Shown: positions 1-7,267 of the stretch, piece by piece
Numbering within the stretch: the stretch's first letter is position 1
Layout of the letters: each line of letters begins with the position of its first letter
Origin: an uncultured Fidelibacterota bacterium
GTDB lineage: Bacteria > Marinisomatota > Marinisomatia > Marinisomatales > UBA1611
Direction of reading: 5' to 3'
Length of the DNA: 29,904 nucleotides
NCBI GenBank assembly: GCA_913041325.1
Contig: CAJWHU010000004.1
Location: 1 to 29,904, forward strand
The notes under the pieces: generated by a model
Databases searched by the model: none
The model's input: the letters and a program-made list of their open reading frames with translations, nothing else
What the model was told of the DNA's origin: nothing
Position numbers and translations under genes: made by a program

Positions 1-1
1 C

Positions 2-703
2 AATCTTGGCCATTTATGGTTTTTGGGAAACATTTTTATTTATGTTGTCATATTTATGCCAGTATTTTTTTATTTTAAAAAAAACCGCCAAAATATATTC
101 ATGAGAGGTCTCAGTTGGCTTTTTAATTATAAACTGGGAATTACTCTTTTAGGGTTAGTAACGATGGTTGAGGGTATATTAGTAAATCCACAAAACGGGT
201 TTGCTTCCTACGCATTTACAACACACGGGTTTCTCTTAGGCATGATCTGTTTTTTCTTGGGATTTTGCTTTGTTGGTACGGGGCGGGTATTTTGGGAGGC
301 AGTTGAAAACGCAAGAGGTATAAACCTGATCATTGCTTCCTGCATATATGTTCATCGGATGTATATTCTGGTATTTTATCATTCTGGTGATTTCATGTGG
401 CATAATGGTCTTGAATCAATGTGTTGGATGTTGGCAATTTTTGGTTATGCATCAAAGTATCTCAACAAAAACACTCATATGCTTAAGTATTTAAGTAGGG
501 CGGTTTATCCAGTTTATATTATCCATATGCCAGTGCAGTACTGTTTAAGTCACCTTATTTTTGAATTAAATATTTCACCTCTATCAAAACTATTCCTTTT
601 AAATGCAGGTGTTTTTGGAATCAGCTTTATATTTTTTGAGATAATCAAAAAACTCAGGTGGATTAGGCCACTTTTTGGTTTAAAATTTATTCTGAAGTAT
701 TAA
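2..703 (+). CDS. Acyltransferase-3 family membrane protein, C-terminal part (5' end outside window)
   Basis: The reading frame is open from position 2, so the gene begins upstream and the TTG at 23 is an internal codon. The first residues read NLGHLWFLGN; the HLWFL motif in a membrane helix is typical of acyltransferase-3 (OpgC/OafA-like) enzymes, which move acyl groups such as succinyl or acetyl onto surface glycans. About 234 residues are present with six or seven hydrophobic segments and a second family-like stretch late in the protein (LSRAVYPVYIIHMPVQ), where family members have a 'yS.yiYliH'-like helix. The N-terminal part that carries the catalytic His is missing. It ends 79 bases before the LysE-type gene. 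The family is fairly sure; the substrate cannot be told. Confidence 0.75.
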   Translation, partial: NLGHLWFLGNIFIYVVIFMPVFFYFKKNRQNIFMRGLSWLFNYKLGITLLGLVTMVEGILVNPQNGFASYAFTTHGFLLGMICFFLGFCFVGTGRVFWEAVENARGINLIIASCIYVHRMYILVFYHSGDFMWHNGLESMCWMLAIFGYASKYLNKNTHMLKYLSRAVYPVYIIHMPVQYCLSHLIFELNISPLSKLFLLNAGVFGISFIFFEIIKKLRWIRPLFGLKFILKY

Positions 704-782
704 GAAATTACTAAGACCCAAATTTCATGAAAATCTCCTTTTTTTCTTTTAATAAACTTAAAAATACACAATTTTAATAGAA

Positions 783-1409
783 ATGGACTTTAAATCACTA
801 TTAATGCTCTCTCTTATTTGCGCGATGGGTGCAATTTCTCCTGGCCCTAGCTTGGCTTTGATTTTAAGAAATACTATCGTGGGGGGTAAGTTTCAAGGTG
901 TAATAACTGGGGTTGGTCACGGTATCGGTCTAGCAATATATGCTTTTATTGCGGTTTTAGGCCTGTCAAAACTTGTTCTTAGCAACGAATATATTTTTAA
1001 ATCAATTCAGATAATGGGTATCATATTGCTTTTCTGGCTTGCATACACGACATTTTCGAGAAAACCTTCAAGAATCCATTTAGACGAGGATAGTCCACAA
1101 AGCAAGGGCTTTATGGAGGGCTTTTTAATTTCATTTTTTAATCCAAAGATATTAGTTTTCTTCGTTGCTGTATTTAGTCAATTCATTAGCGATGATTTAA
1201 GTTTATATGAGCGCATGGTCATGGCAACGGTGGCAGGTGTAATTGATATGGCTTGGTACGTGCTGGTAGCACTGTTATTGGCAGAATCAAAGATAATTAA
1301 AAGTTTCCGCAAAAACGCAGCCGCAATTGATCGCTGTATAGGCTGGGTGCTAGGTGCATTTGCAAGTGCTTTAACCATGGATATTATGGGATTTAACCTA
1401 TTTAATTAA
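783..1409 (+). CDS. LysE/RhtB-family amino-acid exporter
   Basis: This 208-residue integral membrane protein has the family hallmark near its N-terminus (MGAISPGPSLALILRN, residues about 15-30, containing SPGP) and the second conserved stretch FLISFFNPKILVFF around residues 114-127. Five to six hydrophobic helices and the length match LysE/RhtB/ArgO translocators, which export amino acids such as threonine, homoserine, leucine or lysine by proton exchange across the inner membrane. The ATG at 783 is the first in frame and gives a normal family N-terminus. No good ribosome binding site precedes it. It is probably monocistronic: 240 non-coding bases follow. The substrate cannot be assigned. Confidence 0.9.
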   Translation: MDFKSLLMLSLICAMGAISPGPSLALILRNTIVGGKFQGVITGVGHGIGLAIYAFIAVLGLSKLVLSNEYIFKSIQIMGIILLFWLAYTTFSRKPSRIHLDEDSPQSKGFMEGFLISFFNPKILVFFVAVFSQFISDDLSLYERMVMATVAGVIDMAWYVLVALLLAESKIIKSFRKNAAAIDRCIGWVLGAFASALTMDIMGFNLFN

Positions 1410-1650
1410 TTATTTACTTTTTAATATCTGCATTATATCAATTAATTTTCTTACATGAAATTTTACATTCTTGCGCCAGAAATTGTTACTAAGTACTATT
1501 AGTAAAAAAAGATTAATGCGGACTCAATATATGGTTTATGCAAATTGTTTTCACTTTCTCATATCAATTTCCGTAATCTACTTGCATGACTTATACCTAA
1601 GCAAATTTTGTGACATTTTTTTGAATGGCAAATAGGTTATATATTCCCCT

Positions 1651-2766
1651 ATGAAAAAGATTTCAGTTTTATTATTTTGTTTTATTATAATTTTTCAAGG
1701 TTGCGAGAATGCAACCTCTAGTGAAGAAGACATCCCAAAGCAAACTTTACCCACTGGCACCCCAATAATTGATGGTAAGAAAGTATACATATCAGGTTTT
1801 TATCAAGATTCTAGCCTGACACAAATGGTCGCGTGTTTCTGGGTCGATGGAGCAAGGGTTGACCTTGAGTACGGAGCAGCAGAGGCCATCACTGTTGATA
1901 ACGGGAATGTCTATGTTGCGGGGCAGTGGTTTGACTCTACAGGTTGGAATGGTGAAGCGTGCTACTGGATAAATGGAGTAAGATATGATCTCCAAGGAGG
2001 GGGCGATCCTGACACTGAGGTTACTGGTATAGCCTTTGACAATGGAGACGTATACGTATCAGGAGTTATGTCCGATGGTTCGACCTTTGGCACCAATGCG
2101 TGCTATTGGAAAAATGGTGAGCTATTTGAGCTAACAGATGCAAGTGTTGATGCGATGGCAAACAGTATAGGCATAAATAATGGAGATGTCTATGTAACAG
2201 GCTGGAAAATCCAAAATCATGCTTCCATCGCGTGCTACTGGAAAAATGGCAATTTACACACTCTACATAGTACACATTATTTTGGAGACGCCTACGACAT
2301 AGCCTTTAAGGGTAATAATGTATACATTGCTGGAGAAATTGATCAACAAAACACCGATACCTGGAATGCTTGTTATTGGAGAAATGGTAACAAGGTTAAT
2401 GTTGGTAAAAATGGATTTGGTGCCACCGCATTTGGAATATTTCTTGAGGGCGATGATGTTTACTTGGCAGGGTACACTACTGGGAATGTTTTTTCGAATG
2501 ACATAGGATGCAAATGGAGGAATGGAAATCTCCATCAGTTAAGTAGCTCTGTGTCTCAAACTGATCAGACCTGGCTATATGACATAGCGGTTGCTAATGA
2601 TGTAAAAATTACCGTAGGATTCTATCATCCTGTTATTACAGACTACAATGATCCTCTTTATTATAATTCTCCAATCTTCCCTTGTTATTATAGAAATGGT
2701 CAAAGGGTAAATCTCGAGACGCCGGAGTGGCAACTTGGTGAGGCGACTGGCGTATTTATAGAATAG
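1651..2766 (+). CDS. Lipoprotein with seven ~46-residue repeats, predicted beta-propeller
   Basis: The 371-residue product begins with a signal peptide ending in a lipobox-like FQGC, so Cys18 is the probable lipidated residue. The rest is built from seven repeats of about 46-52 residues. Each has a strand of the type VYxxG (residues about 45, 87, 134, 180, 224, 270, 320) followed 14-24 residues later by ACYWKNG or a variant (about 61, 103, 150, 194, 240, 286, 344). Seven repeats of this size suggest a closed seven-bladed propeller on the outer surface. I recognise the repeat style from FCB-group lipoproteins of unknown function, but not a specific gene. It stands alone and converges with the dehydrogenase gene 38 bases downstream. 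Confidence 0.75.
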   Translation: MKKISVLLFCFIIIFQGCENATSSEEDIPKQTLPTGTPIIDGKKVYISGFYQDSSLTQMVACFWVDGARVDLEYGAAEAITVDNGNVYVAGQWFDSTGWNGEACYWINGVRYDLQGGGDPDTEVTGIAFDNGDVYVSGVMSDGSTFGTNACYWKNGELFELTDASVDAMANSIGINNGDVYVTGWKIQNHASIACYWKNGNLHTLHSTHYFGDAYDIAFKGNNVYIAGEIDQQNTDTWNACYWRNGNKVNVGKNGFGATAFGIFLEGDDVYLAGYTTGNVFSNDIGCKWRNGNLHQLSSSVSQTDQTWLYDIAVANDVKITVGFYHPVITDYNDPLYYNSPIFPCYYRNGQRVNLETPEWQLGEATGVFIE

Positions 2767-2804
2767 AGTTTTATAATATTATCTACCAAGAATTTTTTAT
2801 CAGC

Positions 2805-3488
2805 CTATGGGGTGGTTATAGATGCTCCGTTATCTTTTGAACTAATTTTAAGAATGTATGGCGCGACCCTTTGCGCCCAAGTATCTGGTTTTTCATGTGC
2901 AGAAGCACTTTTGCCCCAGCACAACCGTAGCATATCCGTATCTATAACACCAGGACTAAGTGCAACTGCGGATAAACCTTGAGGAAGTTCTTGTGCCAGT
3001 GATTTGGTTAGGCCCTCAACAGCCCATTTACTGGTGCAATAGGGAGCTACTTTTGGAGATGTAGTTCTGCCCCATCCTGAGCTGAAGTTGACAATAACTC
3101 CTCTGTTTTGATTAATCATTTCCGGTACATACCCCTTGACTGTATTGAAAATGCCTTTTATGTTTGTATCTACAACATCCGAAAAATTGCGTTTTGAGAC
3201 TTCCCACAAATTCCTATTGTTATTCATTATACCAGCATTGTTCAAAAGAAAATCAGGACTTCCAAAACTATTTATTATTCTATTAGCCCAAATAATGACG
3301 CTCTCATAGTCAGAAACATCTAAAGCTTGAAAATCTGTATTTGTTGGATATTTGGCAGACATTTTTTTAATAATCTCAGCATTTCTACCACACCCAATTA
3401 CTGTGTGTCCCATCTTTAAATATTGATCTGAGAGTGCTCTACCTAATCCCCGAGTCACTCCAGTAATTATAATTATTTTTTTATTCAT
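2805..3488 (-). CDS. Short-chain dehydrogenase/reductase (SDR)
   Basis: This 227-residue classical SDR carries the cofactor-binding glycine motif TGVTRGLG (residues 9-16), the structural NNAG (83-86), the catalytic Ser in NFSSGWG (about 136/137) and the YxxxK pair Y150/K154 in PYCTSKWA. These are the signature residues of NAD(P)-dependent alcohol/ketone oxidoreductases acting in the cytoplasm. The C-terminus (NGASITTP) is slightly short for the family, as substrate-loop and dimer helices usually continue to about 240-250 residues. It is divergent from the symporter gene across 228 bases that hold two inverted repeats. The substrate is unknown; relation to the neighbouring carrier is only suggested by position. 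Confidence 0.92.
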   Translation of the reverse strand: MNKKIIIITGVTRGLGRALSDQYLKMGHTVIGCGRNAEIIKKMSAKYPTNTDFQALDVSDYESVIIWANRIINSFGSPDFLLNNAGIMNNNRNLWEVSKRNFSDVVDTNIKGIFNTVKGYVPEMINQNRGVIVNFSSGWGRTTSPKVAPYCTSKWAVEGLTKSLAQELPQGLSAVALSPGVIDTDMLRLCWGKSASAHEKPDTWAQRVAPYILKISSKDNGASITTP

Positions 3489-3521
3489 GGTTAAGAGATT
3501 TAAATCAGTTTAAAGGTTTTA

Positions 3522-3543
3522 TTAGTCTTTAAAATCAGACTAA
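3522..3543. repeat. Inverted repeat TTAGTCT-8-AGACTAA between divergent genes
   Basis: A perfect 7-base inverted repeat with an 8-base spacer lies 34 bases upstream of the SDR start. It could be an operator for a dimeric regulator of the SDR/symporter pair. Part of it (3518-3534) recurs exactly at 12220-12236, upstream of the AIM24 gene. Confidence 0.4.
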
Positions 3544-3571
3544 ATTACGAAATGCTTTGAATATTAGTATG

Positions 3572-3608
3572 CAATTTTGTTTTTTTAATGAATAAGAAAA
3601 CAAAATTG
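3572..3608. repeat. 12-bp inverted repeat (CAATTTTGTTTT / AAAACAAAATTG)
   Basis: The arms at 3572-3583 and 3597-3608 are perfectly complementary around a 13-base AT-rich loop, in the middle of the divergent SDR/symporter intergenic region. There is no T-tract positioned for a terminator serving a neighbouring gene, so a regulatory site or cruciform is more likely. The function is unproven. Confidence 0.4.
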
Positions 3609-3716
3609 TAGCAATTTATTTTTGGATGTCCATTTTTATTTACCGCGATAATTAATTAGCGATGAAAACAACAAAAATTGAGGGTAAACAACTAGGCTGA
3701 TGAGTATTATAGAAAT

Positions 3717-4571
3717 ATGATTATTGATATTTTTCTACCACTATCTCTTGTTTTTATAATGTTTACCCTTGGTTTAGGCCTAACCTCAAGTGATTTCTTA
3801 AGCATATTTCGACATCCAAGAGCCCTTTTTGTGGGCATGGTAAATCAAATGGTTATGCTACCGCTATTTGCATTAATTATCATTCTCGCCTTTGGTATCC
3901 ATAAAGAACTTGCTGTAGGGATGATGATATTAGCATCTTGTCCTGGTGGTGTTACCTCAAACATGATCAGTAAACTTGCTGGGGGTGACACAGCACTATC
4001 AATTTCATATACCGCAGTTGTCAGCATATTAACAATATTTACTCTTCCCATTATCACTGGGGTGTCGATAAGGTATTTCATGGCTGCTGAGGCACCTGAA
4101 ATTGATATTATCTCCCTCTGCCTAGCCATGTTTTTCATTACTGCTCTGCCTGTCGGCATTGGTCTAATGGTTCGATCGTATTTCAAACAATTCTCAAATT
4201 TGTTTGAACCTTTAGCAGTAAAGATTTCAACCATTCTGTTCATCGTAATAATAATAGGTGCTCTCTTTAGCGAGTGGGATACTTTCACAGATAATTTCTA
4301 CAGGCTTGGACCAGCTATTATTTTGTTGATGGTTTGTATGATTACATTGGGTTATAAAAGCGCGCAATGGTTTCAAATGAACAAACAACAATCTGTAACT
4401 GTAGCGATCGAATCCGGCATCCAAAATGGAACCGTTGGTATTACGATTGGTAATATCATCATGAATCCTGAAATAGGATTATCTATCTTAAGCATACCAT
4501 CTGGGGTGTACAGCATATTGATGTATTTTGTATGCTTGCCTTTTGTATTTTGGTACATTAAACGTAATTAG
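3717..4571 (+). CDS. Bile acid:sodium symporter family (BASS/SBF) carrier
   Basis: The 284-residue protein has about nine to ten hydrophobic helices and both family signatures: ASCPGGVTSNMISKLAGGD (residues about 73-91), one of the crossed-helix sodium sites, and ESGIQNGTVGITIG (about 232-245), the second. Bacterial members import organic anions, for example bile-acid-like or keto-acid compounds, with sodium. It starts at the first in-frame ATG with no clear ribosome binding site. The FG-GAP lipoprotein gene begins 19 bases after its stop, so the two may share a transcript. Substrate unknown. Confidence 0.92.
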   Translation: MIIDIFLPLSLVFIMFTLGLGLTSSDFLSIFRHPRALFVGMVNQMVMLPLFALIIILAFGIHKELAVGMMILASCPGGVTSNMISKLAGGDTALSISYTAVVSILTIFTLPIITGVSIRYFMAAEAPEIDIISLCLAMFFITALPVGIGLMVRSYFKQFSNLFEPLAVKISTILFIVIIIGALFSEWDTFTDNFYRLGPAIILLMVCMITLGYKSAQWFQMNKQQSVTVAIESGIQNGTVGITIGNIIMNPEIGLSILSIPSGVYSILMYFVCLPFVFWYIKRN

Positions 4572-4589
4572 AAGCAACCATTTATTTCA

Positions 4590-6134
4590 ATGACATTCAA
4601 GATTATTCAACCTTTAAAAAAATGTACTTGGTTCAACAAAATTATAATTTATTTTTTAATATGTTTTTCTCATTGGAATTGCAATACCCCAAAACAGTCT
4701 GGAGTTATTCTTACTGTTGAAATAGTCCCTCCAGAGGCTGGCATTGTGTTAGGATTCGACAGCAAACCTTATGATAACGGTGCTGTTGTTACATTGACAG
4801 CCGTTCCCGATGAAGGACATTACTTTAATAGTTGGTCCGGAGATGCGCAAGGCAATTTAAATCCTAAATCAATAGTACTGAATGAGAGTAAAACAATACA
4901 GGCCAATTTTTCAGAGCATGTATACCCAGTAAGTATGCTAGATCACTACTCAGATGTCAACAAAAAAACATCTTGGTACCTCACAAACAAAAACTATAAT
5001 TATTTTAACATAAGGCTAACGACATATGCTAATTTTGCGCTCGATGATGGAGATATAAGACCTGTGTGGAATTATCAATGCTGTGACAGTACATGGTCTG
5101 GTGATATAGCAGGCTATATATATACTGATTTAGACAATGATGGCAGGCTTGACCTTTGGCAGAACTATCTAAAAAATCCATGGCCATCAAACATGTCCGG
5201 GATACATTTATTTAGTAGCGAGGTCGATAATATTATATCAACCCCGCAAGGAACTTTCGACCCTAACGATTATATTGCTGTCTATGGCCTGAAACAAATT
5301 CGAAAGCAGGTTTTATCTGATATTGATAATGATGGGATAAATGAAATCATACTTTTTTCTCATGGACACGATGCCTACCCCTTCCCAGGAGATTCAATAG
5401 GTATTTTCTACCCCTCATCAAAAGAATACGGATTTTTGTCTGAGGATTTAGGTTTTTTTCATGGAGGTGCGGCTGCTGATATCAATAATAGCGGGTTTAT
5501 CGATATTATTGCAGTTGCTGGTTGGAGTGCTGTTTATCCTCCTCACCCCACACTATATGTCAATCAAGGAGGCGGCTCATTTAGTTTGAGTAATGATGCC
5601 TTTATTAATTTTGAAGGAAAAAACTTTTATGAGGTCGAGTTATTTGATATCAATAATGATACTTATGTTGATTTGTTTTTTTCTGGGGGCGGTGAGCTCT
5701 ATGCTGTATTGGGCAATGAATCCGGAGTATACGATTTTAATGCAAATATTGACTTTCAAGAGTTCATTTCAGGTAACCTGCAACCAATGGACATTAATTT
5801 TTTTGATTTTAATAAAGATGGGAAAAAAGATATCCTTCTATTAAACAATCTAAACAGTTATAATGGCCACTCCATCACCATTTTATTGCAGAACGAAGAT
5901 CAAGGAACTTTTGATGACTCAACGGCTAAATATATGGATGAATACAGTACACTGGCTGATGATTTTTGGGTAAAGTGGCTATACCTGAGTGACATTGATC
6001 GGGATGGGGATATTGATTTAGTTGCTGATGGTTTATTTGGTGAATCTGGAAATCATAATCTAGATGTTCTCTACTGGGAGAATATTTCTGGCTTTTTTCA
6101 TAGGAGACAGGAAGCAGCTACTGTACATTTTTAA
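4590..6134 (+). CDS. FG-GAP/VCBS-repeat lipoprotein with InlB B-repeat-like domain
   Basis: The 514-residue product has an N-terminal hydrophobic segment and a Cys at 31 (SHWNC) that is a poor but possible lipobox. Residues about 41-107 match a divergent InlB B-repeat type domain, with motifs VPPEAG, AVPDEGHYFNSWSGD and QANF. The remainder carries at least six calcium-site-like loops of the FG-GAP kind: DLDNDGRLDL (about 180), DIDNDGINEI (244), DINNSGFIDI (297), DINNDTYVDL (353), DFNKDGKKDI (406) and DIDRDGDIDL (469). This implies a calcium-stabilised seven-bladed, integrin-like propeller at the cell surface, perhaps for adhesion or ligand binding. There is no T9SS sorting domain. Specific role unknown. 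Confidence 0.8.
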   Translation: MTFKIIQPLKKCTWFNKIIIYFLICFSHWNCNTPKQSGVILTVEIVPPEAGIVLGFDSKPYDNGAVVTLTAVPDEGHYFNSWSGDAQGNLNPKSIVLNESKTIQANFSEHVYPVSMLDHYSDVNKKTSWYLTNKNYNYFNIRLTTYANFALDDGDIRPVWNYQCCDSTWSGDIAGYIYTDLDNDGRLDLWQNYLKNPWPSNMSGIHLFSSEVDNIISTPQGTFDPNDYIAVYGLKQIRKQVLSDIDNDGINEIILFSHGHDAYPFPGDSIGIFYPSSKEYGFLSEDLGFFHGGAAADINNSGFIDIIAVAGWSAVYPPHPTLYVNQGGGSFSLSNDAFINFEGKNFYEVELFDINNDTYVDLFFSGGGELYAVLGNESGVYDFNANIDFQEFISGNLQPMDINFFDFNKDGKKDILLLNNLNSYNGHSITILLQNEDQGTFDDSTAKYMDEYSTLADDFWVKWLYLSDIDRDGDIDLVADGLFGESGNHNLDVLYWENISGFFHRRQEAATVHF

Positions 6135-6210
6135 ATATATATATAGATACTAATTGGCTGATTCATGTATTTTGAGGCTTTCTAATACAAATTTATAAAC
6201 GAATTAAAAA

Positions 6211-6672
6211 ATGATTGCATACCTTTCTGGACCAATTGAAAATGCACGCAATGATGGTGCTGATTGGAGAATTTCCATTACCAAGTGGTTAAAAACTAAC
6301 TTAGGGCATGATGTATTTGATCCTGTAGTGGAGACGAAAAATATTGTAAATGAGAATTCAGGTAAAGATTTTAGATCTTTGAAGGTTTCTGAACCGGAGA
6401 AATATAAATCGATTATAAGAAAGATTATTAAGGTTGATCTTGATGCAGTCGTTAACCATGCAGATTATTTAATCGTAAAATGGGATAAGTCTGTTTTCAA
6501 GGGCGGAGGAACACATGGTGAGATTACCCTCGCATATTGGCTTGGTAAACCTGTCTATCTTGTTAATGATTTGCCAATAGATGATGTAAGCTCTTGGATC
6601 TTTTCATGCTCAGAATTGATTTTTAGTGATTTTGAAGACCTAAAAAACAAGTTAATTAAGATCTACAAATGA
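6211..6672 (+). CDS. Nucleoside 2-deoxyribosyltransferase-like protein
   Basis: The 153-residue cytoplasmic protein begins with YLSGPIEN (residues 4-11), has Asp76 and Asp78 in KVDLDAV followed by HADYLIVKWD, and ends its core with GGGTHGEITLAYWLGKPVY. E104 in GTHGEI sits where the nucleophilic Glu of N-deoxyribosyltransferases lies. Length and fold pattern fit the NDT/DUF4406 superfamily, whose members cleave or transfer the N-glycosidic bond of nucleosides or nucleotides in salvage. The insertion at residues 40-70 (charged, KNIVNENSGKDF) is longer than in the minimal family. A phosphatase gene follows after 49 bases. Exact activity unproven. Confidence 0.75.
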   Translation: MIAYLSGPIENARNDGADWRISITKWLKTNLGHDVFDPVVETKNIVNENSGKDFRSLKVSEPEKYKSIIRKIIKVDLDAVVNHADYLIVKWDKSVFKGGGTHGEITLAYWLGKPVYLVNDLPIDDVSSWIFSCSELIFSDFEDLKNKLIKIYK

Positions 6673-6721
6673 TTAGTTCAAACCATAAAAACTAATTAAG
6701 GTCTAAAAAAACTTATAAGCA

Positions 6722-7159
6722 ATGCATCAAACTCTATTTGTATGTACGGCAAATATTTTCAGAAGCAGATTTAGCGAAGAAGTTTACAATCATCTGGCTG
6801 AGCAATTGGGTTTATCTAGCACTGCTTTTTCTGCTGGATTAATGGTTGGTCGTTACACGCACAGGACAATTTATTATCCGGCGTTAGATCACTTGAAAAA
6901 ATTAAACATAATTCCAAAAAGAGAGAACGAGCTTTCCATTCACATTGATGATATAAAATTATCCCAATATGATAAAATAATATGCATGGATGAGGAGGAA
7001 CATAAACCCATGATTGAAGCAAATTCTAATTTAAGTAATTTGAAAATAGAATATTGGGACATAGTTGACGAGCCAAAAGTAAGTAGCCATATTTCACTTC
7101 CGAAGTGTTATCTAGAAGTTGAAAAGCTTATTTCTAATATTGCCTCAGAATTAATGTGA
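6722..7159 (+). CDS. Low-molecular-weight protein-tyrosine phosphatase family protein
   Basis: The 145-residue protein opens with the P-loop FVCTANIFRSRFSEE, an intact C-x5-R-S (Cys8, Arg14, Ser15) typical of low-molecular-weight phosphatases and related arsenate reductases. The family usually reads CxGNxCRS, so Ala and Phe replace Gly and the second Cys. YDKIICMDEEEH (about 83-94) matches the conserved strand after the active site, and WDIVDEP (112-118) provides an Asp where the family's general-acid DP motif lies. Substrates could be phosphotyrosine proteins or small phosphates. It follows the deoxyribosyltransferase-like gene by 49 bases and may be co-transcribed with it. Confidence 0.8.
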   Translation: MHQTLFVCTANIFRSRFSEEVYNHLAEQLGLSSTAFSAGLMVGRYTHRTIYYPALDHLKKLNIIPKRENELSIHIDDIKLSQYDKIICMDEEEHKPMIEANSNLSNLKIEYWDIVDEPKVSSHISLPKCYLEVEKLISNIASELM

Positions 7160-7267
7160 TGCCGCATGGTCAGAGCATAACAATGTATTAAGTAGATATA
7201 AAGTGAATGATCTGTTTACCAAATTTTCATATCTTCCTATGTTTTTGATAATTCATCTAACGAATTA

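Noticed and set aside
3845..4288. 147-residue open frame on the minus strand inside the symporter gene
   Set aside because: It is fully antisense to a clear BASS gene with intact motifs, has no ribosome binding site and no family resemblance.
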